From positions 1-40,960 of the forward strand of contig JAFGSJ010000154.1 in the NCBI GenBank assembly GCA_016934675.1: a DNA stretch of 40,960 bases, in the 5' to 3' direction. Numbering within the stretch: position 1 is the first letter of the stretch; each line of letters opens with the position of its first letter. The notes under the pieces were generated by a model. It was not told the origin of the DNA and searched no databases. It saw only the letters and a list, made by a program, of their open reading frames with translations. This stretch comes from a bacterium (lineage in GTDB: Bacteria; CSSED10-310; JAFGSJ01). A program made the translations under genes and the position numbers. This document shows positions 27,169 to 34,942 of this stretch, in pieces.

Positions 27169-27912
27169 TTACTGTGTAGGTTGCGTCGTGTAGAATAAAA
27201 TATAATAGACACAATCAGCGCCAGTCCCGAAACCGGTCCCCTCTAATGTCACTACATCATAACCATATTGATAGTTCGTGAAATGGATAGTATTCACACC
27301 AGCTGTACCAGAGGTGATGTCGATGTAGCCGTATTCGGCCGAAGCCGTCCAGGAAACGCCGTTCAGGAACTCGAATTGCACCTCGGCAGTCTGCTCCGGA
27401 AACATATAAACCAGGTCACCAACATCATATGGATAACCATCAACGAATATGTTCTCAAAAGAGCAGGGCTCGCATTCGGATTCTATGTATATTCCTTCGA
27501 CATGGGTCGTTTCGCCCTCGATCACCCAGGTCGTTACCGGATCTGGCGTTTCATAGCCCGCTACATAGCCAAACGTCACAAGATATATCCCGACTTCCAA
27601 TTCGCCCTGCCATTGACCATAACCGACCCAATCCAGATTGACATAAATGTCACCAGCCACCGGCGATGTCCAGATGTTCAGAATACCCATGTCTTCATCT
27701 GGCGTCGGCGTTGCGGTCGGCGTGCCCTCGGGCGTTTCCGTCGGAGTCGGGGTCTCGACCTCCGATGTGGGAGTAAACGTGGCCGTGGGTTGAGTTATAT
27801 CGTCGTCATCATCAGTATCTGTACAACCGATAATCAAGCCCAGGGCTGATACAACCAAACAGATATAGAAAAACACCATAAAGAGAGAAATATTGTGATT
27901 CTTATGTGACAT
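27169..27912 (-). CDS. Lipoprotein with PT-rich stalk and PEGA-like domain (copy 2)
   Basis: A 247-residue predicted outer-surface lipoprotein. The lipobox LIIGC places the lipid on Cys30, followed by an Asp-rich run (TDTDDDDD) and a Pro/Thr stalk to ~75. Residues ~76-130 resemble a PEGA domain: GILNIWTSPVAGDIYVNLDWVGYGQW then GIYLVTFGYVAGYETP. A C-terminal beta domain (~140-247) has two Cys in ESECEPCSF and another near the end. Function unknown. AAAGGAG lies 8 bases before the ATG. It lies 59 bases after its paralogue and shares with it the same layout, but the two differ much at both ends. Confidence 0.75.
   Translation of the reverse strand: MSHKNHNISLFMVFFYICLVVSALGLIIGCTDTDDDDDITQPTATFTPTSEVETPTPTETPEGTPTATPTPDEDMGILNIWTSPVAGDIYVNLDWVGYGQWQGELEVGIYLVTFGYVAGYETPDPVTTWVIEGETTHVEGIYIESECEPCSFENIFVDGYPYDVGDLVYMFPEQTAEVQFEFLNGVSWTASAEYGYIDITSGTAGVNTIHFTNYQYGYDVVTLEGTGFGTGADCVYYILFYTTQPTQ
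27599..27794. repeat. Near-identical 196-bp duplicated segment, copy in the downstream lipoprotein gene
   Basis: Aligned by eye without gaps to 28411-28606 with 10 mismatches (about 95% identity). It covers the Pro/Thr stalk and the first half of the PEGA-like domain. Flanking coding sequence is far less similar. Confidence 0.85.
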
Positions 27913-27971
27913 ATGAACTTCTCCTTTTGATTAGTGCTATCTCAATAAGTATCGATTCCGGACTAGATCGC

Positions 27972-28724
27972 TCAAAATTGAGCACCTCCCTCGAAAATGT
28001 AAAAAAAGATTTCGAGTAGACAATCATCATCCTCACCATAACCTGTCCCTTCGATGTGGAGAACATCCTCACCCGTGACGTATGGCTGCGGCGTGTAGGT
28101 AATCGTGTTCAACCCCGGTCCACCCGAATAGTGATCGAGTTCGGCCAATTCGGTTGTCGCAGTCCAGGACACACCATCGAGGAATTCAAACTGCACCTCG
28201 GCATAGCCGAACATCCAAACATAGAAGATATCTCCATCATAAGGTTCTCCGTCCAGGTAAACATTCTGAAAGTAACAGGGATCATAATCGGTGAACGTAT
28301 AGACACCTTCGACATGGGTCGTTTCTTGCTCGACCACCCACGCTGTTACAGGTTCAGGAGTAGTATATTCCGCAACGTACCCAAAGGAAACAACATACTC
28401 CCCGGGCTCCAATTCGCCCTGCCATTGACCGTAACCGACCCAGTCCAGATTGACATATATGTCACCTGCCACCGGCGATGTCCAGATGTTCAAAATACCC
28501 ATGTCTTCATCAGGCGTCGGTGTTGCGGTCGGCGTGCCCTCGGGCGTTTCCGTCGGGGTCGGGGTCTCGACCTCCAATGTGGGGGTAAACGTGGCCGTGG
28601 GTTGAGCATCATCGTCATCATCATCACCATCTGTACAACCATTGATCAAACTAAGACCAAAGAGGACCAGAAATATGCAAAATAAGAGCGAAATCAGCGT
28701 AAAAAAAGTTTTTCTCTGTGGCAT
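27972..28724 (-). CDS. Lipoprotein with PT-rich stalk and PEGA-like domain (copy 1)
   Basis: A 250-residue paralogue of the next gene, with the same plan: signal peptide ending in lipobox LINGC (Cys30), acidic run (TDGDDDDDD), Pro/Thr stalk, PEGA-like domain (~78-133), and a C-terminal beta domain. In the C-terminal domain EVQFEFLDGVSWTA and DVLHIEGTGYG match EVQFEFLNGVSWTA and DVVTLEGTGFG in the paralogue, but the rest has drifted. AAAGGAG precedes the ATG by about 8 bases, so this is the first gene of a two-gene unit. An inverted repeat lies about 100 bases upstream (28828-28845), but no convincing promoter was found. Surface location inferred; function unknown. Confidence 0.75.
   Translation of the reverse strand: MPQRKTFFTLISLLFCIFLVLFGLSLINGCTDGDDDDDDAQPTATFTPTLEVETPTPTETPEGTPTATPTPDEDMGILNIWTSPVAGDIYVNLDWVGYGQWQGELEPGEYVVSFGYVAEYTTPEPVTAWVVEQETTHVEGVYTFTDYDPCYFQNVYLDGEPYDGDIFYVWMFGYAEVQFEFLDGVSWTATTELAELDHYSGGPGLNTITYTPQPYVTGEDVLHIEGTGYGEDDDCLLEIFFYIFEGGAQF
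28411..28606. repeat. Near-identical 196-bp duplicated segment, copy in the upstream lipoprotein gene
   Basis: Partner of 27599-27794, offset exactly 812 bases in the same orientation, with 10 mismatches counted by eye. Confidence 0.85.
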
Positions 28725-28827
28725 ACTAGACTCTCCTTTATGTTCCTTCGAGCAGGGTTTTAGTTACATCTGCGTGAGCCGAAAATCTCATCGTGGCGGA
28801 CCGCATGTGTGGTTTTCAACCAAGTAA

Positions 28828-28845
28828 TAGTATCAAGAGATACTA
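28828..28845. other. Inverted repeat upstream of the lipoprotein pair
   Basis: TAGTATC and GATACTA form a perfect 7-bp inverted repeat around AAGA, about 100 bases before the first lipoprotein ATG. It could be an operator or a hairpin; nothing else in the 260-base gap (28725-28984) is recognisable. Confidence 0.3.
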
Positions 28846-28984
28846 GTAAATGTAAGTCGGTCCCGGTTAAAAAGCAACAATCCCTCTCAGGTTTTTCTAC
28901 TGAATTGTGAAGAGTTATCTGGGCATGAACTTTTTTATGGTCTAATGAAAAGAGAAAACAGGATAGAGCAAGCTGTCATGCATT

Positions 28985-29884
28985 TCAGGCAATCCTGGCC
29001 TTGAGGACAAGCAGGGCTTGTTGCAGATAGGACTGGTCGATTTCGAAGCCAATGAAGTCGACGCCGAGGTCAAGGCAGGCCAAGGCGGTATTACCGAGCC
29101 CAAGAAAGGGGTCCAGCACGGTCGTGACACGTTTCAGTCCATGGAGCCGGATACACATTTCGGCCAGTTGGGGTGGAAAGGTTGCGGGATGGGGCCGGTC
29201 TTTTTTTCTGTATTTTATGGTTTGATACGGGATATACCAGGCATTGCCACGGCAGCGAACAGCTTTCGAGGCCTTCTGCCAGCGGGTAACGTTTGATTTA
29301 TCTTTGTATGGAACACCAATAGCCAATCGATCGAGTCTCACGTCGCCATCTTTGCTGAAATGAAAGATATATTCATGGAGATCATTGAGATAACGCTCGC
29401 TGTTGATGGGTTTATAGTGACCGACATTGACCTCGATCCGGCGATTGTAACTCCTCTCGGCAATATAGATCGATTTGATCCAATGAATCACGTTCTGTAA
29501 TGTAAAATATTTTCTCAGTACGGTCAGGACCTCGAAAGGACCCCAGGGATCGCTCGGCTTCGAGCCGATATTGAGAAAAAACGAGCCCTTGTCCGATAAG
29601 ACCTGCTTGACCTGGACAGCCCATTGTTCAGTCCAGTCAAGATAATCCGATCGTGGTTGAGTGTCATCGTATTGTCCGTACTTCACACCGAGATTATAAG
29701 GTGGAGAAGTCACGACCACATCGATCTGACCAGGTTTCAGAAAATGCTGCATTCCGGTCAGGCAATCCTGATGATAGATCATCAGATTAGTGCCGGAAAG
29801 GGCAGTCAGTGTAGATATTCTGTCAGATTCCGAATGGGTGCATCCCGCTTCGGACCGTATATGATCGGGTTTATGTTGGGGCAT
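28985..29884 (-). CDS. Solitary site-specific DNA methyltransferase (N4/N6-type, beta-class order)
   Basis: A 299-residue amino-methyltransferase acting on DNA. Motif IV, TSPPYNLG (59-66), comes before motif I, LDPFLGLGNT (257-266) with GFEID after it, which is the beta-class order. The SPPY form is commonest in N4-cytosine enzymes but also occurs in some adenine enzymes, so the base is uncertain. HPATFP (232-237) is the usual segment before motif I. The DPF-G-G-T loop reads GLGNT instead of the common GSGTT. No restriction endonuclease or specificity gene is adjacent, so it may be an orphan epigenetic enzyme. AGGGGG before the ATG lies at the end of the preceding PLP-enzyme gene, 16 bases upstream, so translation is probably coupled. 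Confidence 0.85.
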   Translation of the reverse strand: MPQHKPDHIRSEAGCTHSESDRISTLTALSGTNLMIYHQDCLTGMQHFLKPGQIDVVVTSPPYNLGVKYGQYDDTQPRSDYLDWTEQWAVQVKQVLSDKGSFFLNIGSKPSDPWGPFEVLTVLRKYFTLQNVIHWIKSIYIAERSYNRRIEVNVGHYKPINSERYLNDLHEYIFHFSKDGDVRLDRLAIGVPYKDKSNVTRWQKASKAVRCRGNAWYIPYQTIKYRKKDRPHPATFPPQLAEMCIRLHGLKRVTTVLDPFLGLGNTALACLDLGVDFIGFEIDQSYLQQALLVLKARIA

Positions 29885-29900
29885 GATCGAGATTGACCCC

Positions 29901-31364
29901 CTAGGCTAACAGTTTTGTTCGCTTGTTGAAATCCGTGATCAGAGCATCGATCTGTTCGAAGGAAGCATGAATGTCAGCCCAGTAAGTCCTGTGTTCGAAC
30001 CACTGCTGATTCAGTTCAGCCAACTCTTTTTGCTGTTGTTCGATCCAGGTATAATATTTCAGATTGTGAATGCGCTTGCGGTCATAATATGAGCATTCGA
30101 GCAAATGGTCACTCTCTATCTGTTGGAGCACCTCAAAATCACGGGCCGCCTGGATTTCGGAATAGGCACCCCAGCTCTGTCTCAATTCGGCCAGACGTGA
30201 GCCATAGAGTTCCATGGAATCCGTAAAGACCGTAAAAATAAGGTCATGTTCGTCGAATTCATAATATTTGGCCATCTTGATAGCTGAGATGAGATTACCC
30301 AACGATGAAATCCCCAACACATCCAAAGCATTCACGATCGATTCGGGGACATGTTGTTTAAGTAAATAGCGCCGACCGGTCGGCTCGTTGAACAATCGCA
30401 ACAGGCGAAGGGCTTGATTGTCATCGATGGCGATGACCATATCGGTATTCCGGACATTATGAATCCAGGGGACATGCTTGTCGCCAATACCTTCAAGCCG
30501 GTGTCCGCCGAACCCATTCAGCAACAAGGTCGGACATTGAAGGGCCTCACCCACGCCGACTTTCATGACGGGAAAGGGTCCTTTCAGATAATCAGCCGAT
30601 CCCAGAGTGCCTGCTGAGCCCGACGAGAGGACCAATCCGGCCAATTGATCGTCAGTCTTCATTTCCTGGAGGAAGACCTCATGTATGGCCCGACCGGTCA
30701 CAACATAATGCCAGAGATGATTGCCCATTTCGTCAAACTGGTTAAAAATGACCACATCCTGGCGCTGCCGACGTAACTCCCAGCACTTGTCAAAAATTTC
30801 TTTGACATTACTTTCGCAACCGGGTGTAGCAATGACCTCGCCAGCAACACGGGCCAACCAATCGAAACGCTCCCGAGACATTTCTTCGGGCAAGATAGCG
30901 ATCGATTCGCAGGCTAACAGAGCAGCGACATAGGCACCACCGCGGCAATAATTTCCTGTCGAAGGCCAGACCGCTTTCTGGGAAGTAGGGTCGAATTGAC
31001 CGGTTATCAACCGGGGCACCAAACAGCCAAAGGTGGCTCCGACCTTATGGGCCCCGGTAGGAAACCATTTACCCACCAGCCCAAGAATTCGGGCTTTGAC
31101 CCCGGTCAGACTCGACGGCAATTCGATGAAATTGACCCGACCATACCCGCCACCCTTCACCACCGGCTCATTTTTCCAGGTTATCCGGAAGAGATTAATA
31201 GGATGAACGTCCCACAGACCAACATGATGCAATTTGGCTCGAATCTCGGCTGGAATACGCTCGGGATCGATCATCTGTTCAAAGGTGGGAATGATAATGC
31301 CCCGTTCCTGACAGCGTTTGATGGTCCGTTCAAGCTGTAATGGATAAACGGTTAAATCGATCAT
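29901..31364 (-). CDS. PLP-dependent enzyme of the tryptophan synthase beta / cysteine synthase fold
   Basis: A 487-residue fold-type II PLP enzyme (PF00291). Lys107 in TGAHKVGATFG is the expected Schiff-base lysine. PSTGNYCRGGAYVAALLAC resembles the substrate-carboxylate loop and SSGSAGTLGSADYL the PLP-phosphate glycine loop. The C-terminal ~100 residues are helical and charged, longer than in cysteine synthase. The family contains lyases, ammonia-lyases and synthases; I cannot assign the substrate. The ATG at 31364 is chosen because AAGGAG lies 7 bases upstream; an in-frame start at 31385 would include that site. It is the first gene of a unit with the DNA methyltransferase and diverges from the kinase cluster. 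Confidence 0.82.
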   Translation of the reverse strand: MIDLTVYPLQLERTIKRCQERGIIIPTFEQMIDPERIPAEIRAKLHHVGLWDVHPINLFRITWKNEPVVKGGGYGRVNFIELPSSLTGVKARILGLVGKWFPTGAHKVGATFGCLVPRLITGQFDPTSQKAVWPSTGNYCRGGAYVAALLACESIAILPEEMSRERFDWLARVAGEVIATPGCESNVKEIFDKCWELRRQRQDVVIFNQFDEMGNHLWHYVVTGRAIHEVFLQEMKTDDQLAGLVLSSGSAGTLGSADYLKGPFPVMKVGVGEALQCPTLLLNGFGGHRLEGIGDKHVPWIHNVRNTDMVIAIDDNQALRLLRLFNEPTGRRYLLKQHVPESIVNALDVLGISSLGNLISAIKMAKYYEFDEHDLIFTVFTDSMELYGSRLAELRQSWGAYSEIQAARDFEVLQQIESDHLLECSYYDRKRIHNLKYYTWIEQQQKELAELNQQWFEHRTYWADIHASFEQIDALITDFNKRTKLLA

Positions 31365-31658
31365 TGTTGCACTCCTTACTGTCATTCAACGCGTCGAATT
31401 GTTTGCTCAGTCTCTTGCCATATCCGGTCAACTCCCGCATAGTATCGCCTATAGTATTATAAAACGTGCAGAAAATAAAGAATTGTTTTGAGACCATCAC
31501 CATGCCACCGTCAGACCATAACGATCTCATGAACTGACCTGCTGAGCGTCAAACCTATGACCTCTACAGTATTATTGACTTATTCCTCAGATTCGGTTAT
31601 AGTTTATCCGGGCAAAAGAAAAAGCATCATTTTTCAGCAAAGAAAGGTCAATGTGCTG
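31365..31658. other. Divergent intergenic region between PLP enzyme and kinase genes
   Basis: About 290 bases. It holds the kinase promoter described separately and, on the minus strand, a TATAAT near 31457 without a matching -35 box. Open frames here (31330-31530 minus and the first 34 codons of the longer kinase frame) do not look like protein. Confidence 0.5.
31575..31603 (+). promoter_or_regulatory. Promoter of the kinase signalling cluster
   Basis: TTGACT (31575-31580), a 17-base spacer, and TATAGT (31598-31603). The predicted start near 31610 is downstream of the longest-frame start (31557), so it decides for the later kinase start. No terminator is seen before the end of the third gene. 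Confidence 0.65.
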
Positions 31659-33077
31659 ATGATAATTTGTCCTCATTGTGGAAGTGAAAATGACGATCTG
31701 GCCCATTATTGTTCTGCATGTGGGCATGAATTAAGTTCGAGGGAGAAGGCCAAGATTGATACGGACCCTCTGTTTCAAAAGGAAAGGAAAAGGCTCGAGA
31801 TCGAGGAAACTTTCAAGTATCCTCTCTCGACCCTGAAAACGCTTCCAAGCGGACACCTACTCCTGAATCGATACGAGATTCTGAAGTTAATCGGTAAAGG
31901 GGGAATGAGTGTTGTCTATAAGGCCCACGATGTTATTCTCGATGAGATGGTCGCCTTGAAGATATTAAAACCCTCGATGGCTGAAAATCAGGACATGGTC
32001 CAGAGATTCAAGCGTGAGATCAAACTTGGTCGTAAGATCAAGCATCCGAATGTATGCCACATTTATGATTTTGGTTTTGTTGAAGAGCTTTTTTTCATTT
32101 CCATGGAATTTCTTGACGGGACGCCCTTATCCAAAACAATAAGTAATATCGAATCGTTGCCCCTGGACGTGAGGGTCGAAATTACCCGGGGAATTCTGGA
32201 GGCCATCGCCGCTGCCCATAAGGAGAACATAATCCACCGTGATCTCAAGCCATCCAACATCATGTTGGTTACTGGTTATAAACCGGTGATCATGGATTTC
32301 GGCATTTCACGTATGGCCCGAGAATCAGACATTACTGCGGCTGGCGATTTGTTAGGCACTCCCATTTATATGGCCCCTGACCAATTCACGGGCAATACTC
32401 CCGATCAACGGTCCGATATATATGCTTTAGGTGTGATTTTCTATGAGTTGTTTACCGGTATGCCTCCCTTCACTGGCGAAACAGCGATCGAGATTGCCAT
32501 GAAACACCTCAAGAATACGCCGCGCAAACCAAGTAAACTCAATCCTGACATACCTGTGCTAATCGAGCAGATCATACTGAAGTGTCTTGAAAAGGAGCCT
32601 GGTCAGAGGTATCAAACGGTCAGGGAAATCCTCCAACTGTTCCGGGAAGCAAAGTCCTCGATTGTCACTCGTGAAAAGAAAGAAGAAACGCTGAAGCGGG
32701 TCCTTATCGCCGATGATGATTATAATATCCGGACCTTGCTCGGTGTGGCCCTCAAGAAAAACGGCCTGGATGTTATCTATGCCCAAAACGGTCACGAGGC
32801 ACTGTCTATGTGCCTCGAAGGCAAACCGGATGTCATTGTTACGGACCTGATGATGCCTCAGATGGATGGCTTACAAATGATCGAATTCTTGAAAGACAAT
32901 ACCTTACTCAACAAGACGCCCCTCGTTGTCATTTCTGCAAAAAGTGATAAGGACTATATTGCTTATTGTAAATCAATGGGGATTGCTGAATATTTCACCA
33001 AACCTTTTGATATTCAAAAGTTTGTCCGCTATATTAAATCAATTCTTCAATCGAAACCATCAGACTCAAAAAACTGA
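31659..33077 (+). CDS. Ser/Thr protein kinase with N-terminal zinc ribbon and C-terminal receiver domain
   Basis: A 472-residue cytoplasmic fusion. Residues 4-21 are a zinc ribbon (CPHC...CSAC; C4, C7, C18, C21). Residues ~70-330 are a Hanks-type kinase: GKGGMSVVY loop, Lys101 in VALKIL, HRDLKPSN (Asp195), DFG (Asp213); the APE motif reads APD. Residues ~347-465 are a response-regulator receiver: acidic pocket in LIADDDYN, phospho-acceptor Asp396 in VTDLMMP, and Lys448 in FTKPFD. All catalytic residues seem intact. There is no membrane helix, unlike most PASTA-type kinases. The start is ATG 31659 (GTG 31653 also possible), set by AAAGG at 31643 and the promoter at 31575-31603. The histidine kinase gene starts 27 bases on and is its likely phospho-partner (inference). 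Confidence 0.9.
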   Translation: MIICPHCGSENDDLAHYCSACGHELSSREKAKIDTDPLFQKERKRLEIEETFKYPLSTLKTLPSGHLLLNRYEILKLIGKGGMSVVYKAHDVILDEMVALKILKPSMAENQDMVQRFKREIKLGRKIKHPNVCHIYDFGFVEELFFISMEFLDGTPLSKTISNIESLPLDVRVEITRGILEAIAAAHKENIIHRDLKPSNIMLVTGYKPVIMDFGISRMARESDITAAGDLLGTPIYMAPDQFTGNTPDQRSDIYALGVIFYELFTGMPPFTGETAIEIAMKHLKNTPRKPSKLNPDIPVLIEQIILKCLEKEPGQRYQTVREILQLFREAKSSIVTREKKEETLKRVLIADDDYNIRTLLGVALKKNGLDVIYAQNGHEALSMCLEGKPDVIVTDLMMPQMDGLQMIEFLKDNTLLNKTPLVVISAKSDKDYIAYCKSMGIAEYFTKPFDIQKFVRYIKSILQSKPSDSKN

Positions 33078-33104
33078 CATGTACTTTCAGAGGTATAATA
33101 TCTA

Positions 33105-34871
33105 ATGAATGACAGAAATATATCCCGTGCTCATCTTGAAATAATTCGAGGCCCAGATCGTGGCAGAATCATAGCTCTTGATCGCGAGGTATCGATTATC
33201 GGACGCAGTAAACAGTGTGATATCGTGCTTACGGACGAGACTATTTCCCGTCAACACATCGAGCTGAGTGTGCTATCTCTTGAAAGAGGCCTACTCCGTT
33301 TAAAGGACCTTGACAGTCGCAATGGTGTTTTTGTCAATCAAAAGAAAGAAACTCTGAAAGAGATCGTTTCTGGTGATCAGATCGCGATTGGCGATACAAT
33401 CATGTTGGTCCGGTTTTATGATAGTTCGAGACAAATCGTGCTTCCCGGCGAAGAAAAGTCTCTGGACAGTGATGAACAGGACACTGAGGACCGGCTGGTC
33501 GCGTCAATTGGGGTCGAGCAGGTCAATCTTTCGGATTTCCCTCTCGGTCACATCGAAACCGATGTCCTGCAAAAAAGGCTCCAAACGCTTTATAAAGTGA
33601 GTGAAGTCATTATTTCACCCCTTCCCCTTAAGGAAAAACTGTCACGTCTGCTGGACACGATCATTGCGGTAATCCCGGCCGAAACGGGTTTTGTGGCTGT
33701 CATCAATACGGAAACGGGTCTACTCGAACCCATGGCCACAGTTTTAATCCAGGTATCTGCTCGACCGCGCTCGAAGAAGGTATCATGGACAATAATTAAT
33801 AAGTGCATGACCGATAAATGTGGCATACTCGCCAGTGACGCTGCCCGGGATAAGCGTTTTGATGCCGCTGACAGTATTCTGCAGGAAAAGATCAGGTCCG
33901 TCTTATCCGTCCCGCTCATTTTTCAGGACCGGCTTTTTGGGGTCATTTTTCTCAGTACGAGTCAGCATCTGTCAGCATATAACGAACAGGACCTGGAATT
34001 CCTGACTGGTATTGCTAACGAGATTGCACTGCTGATCGAGCGTGATCAGAACCTGCAGGCGCAGATTGTCAGGGAAAAGCTGGCTGAAGTGGGAGAACTT
34101 GTCGCGGGTCTTTCCCATTATATTAAAAACATACTCTTTGCTTTGACTGAATCACAGCAAATGATAGATCGGGCCTTGAAGGTCAACGATTACCAGACAA
34201 TAAATATGACCTGGCCGATTATCAAGAACAGTTCCGAACGTATTGCGGACCTGGTTAACAACATGCTCTATTTCTCCAAAGAACGCAAGGGTGAACTCCA
34301 ACCGGTCGATATACGAAAGACCATAGCAGACATTCTTAAGTTGTATCAACCGGTCTTCGATCGAAATGACATCAGTATTCAAACTTCATTCGATCCTCAG
34401 TTGAAAACCTGTCAACTCGACCCTCATTCCATCTACCGCGTCGTGCTCAATCTTGTCAGAAATGCAATCGATGCGGTCATGGGGACAGCGGACCCCATGA
34501 TCACGTTCACCACGCATTATAATCAGGACCGCAATACTGTCGAGATTACTGTTGCAGACAATGGCTGCGGTATTCCTCATGAGAATCTCGATAAGATTTT
34601 TCATTATCTTTTTAGTACAAAGGGTAATGAGGGGACGGGGATTGGTTTGTTTATATCGAAAAGGATTGTCGAGAGCCATGACGGCAGTCTGACTGTTGAA
34701 TCCGAGAGCGGGCGCGGGGCCCGTTTTACTATTACTTTACCCTGTTCACACGATCCGAACCAATGGCCTCAGGCTGAACAATCTCAGAATGCAGTTGATC
34801 GGCAGCCCGATAATAACCAGACCACTAATGATGTCGAACATGGTCCAGACTCGCAAAAATATGAATCTTGA
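33105..34871 (+). CDS. FHA-GAF sensor histidine kinase, soluble
   Basis: A 588-residue protein with no membrane segment. An FHA domain (~10-105) keeps the phosphothreonine-binding residues: GRSKQC (R34, S35), SRQH (S48, H51) and SRNG (N73). A GAF domain follows (~160-312). The histidine-kinase core has the phospho-acceptor His338 in GLSHYIKN, the N box LVRNAIDAV, the G1 box VADNGCGIP, and the G2 box STKGNEGTGIGL. The last ~40 residues are polar and probably disordered. AGAGGT precedes the ATG by 10 bases. FHA domains read phosphothreonine, so the Ser/Thr kinase encoded just upstream may control its docking, and its phosphoryl group may return to that kinase's receiver. That circuit is inference from gene order and domains. 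Confidence 0.9.
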   Translation: MNDRNISRAHLEIIRGPDRGRIIALDREVSIIGRSKQCDIVLTDETISRQHIELSVLSLERGLLRLKDLDSRNGVFVNQKKETLKEIVSGDQIAIGDTIMLVRFYDSSRQIVLPGEEKSLDSDEQDTEDRLVASIGVEQVNLSDFPLGHIETDVLQKRLQTLYKVSEVIISPLPLKEKLSRLLDTIIAVIPAETGFVAVINTETGLLEPMATVLIQVSARPRSKKVSWTIINKCMTDKCGILASDAARDKRFDAADSILQEKIRSVLSVPLIFQDRLFGVIFLSTSQHLSAYNEQDLEFLTGIANEIALLIERDQNLQAQIVREKLAEVGELVAGLSHYIKNILFALTESQQMIDRALKVNDYQTINMTWPIIKNSSERIADLVNNMLYFSKERKGELQPVDIRKTIADILKLYQPVFDRNDISIQTSFDPQLKTCQLDPHSIYRVVLNLVRNAIDAVMGTADPMITFTTHYNQDRNTVEITVADNGCGIPHENLDKIFHYLFSTKGNEGTGIGLFISKRIVESHDGSLTVESESGRGARFTITLPCSHDPNQWPQAEQSQNAVDRQPDNNQTTNDVEHGPDSQKYES

Positions 34872-34942
34872 TTTTTTGGCAGGCTTTTGATAGTATCTGT
34901 CCCGATGAAGACAATCTCAAACAGGACTCGATAAAACCGGAT

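Noticed and set aside
27660..27800. Low-complexity repeat resembling a CRISPR or satellite array
   Set aside because: It is the Pro/Thr-coding stalk of the lipoproteins; there are no spacers of regular length.
28725..28984. Promoter for the lipoprotein pair
   Set aside because: TTACAT/TACTAT and similar pairs match the consensus poorly.
31557..31658. Upstream extension of the kinase gene
   Set aside because: It lies across and before a well-matched promoter and has no ribosome site; the zinc ribbon begins at 31659.
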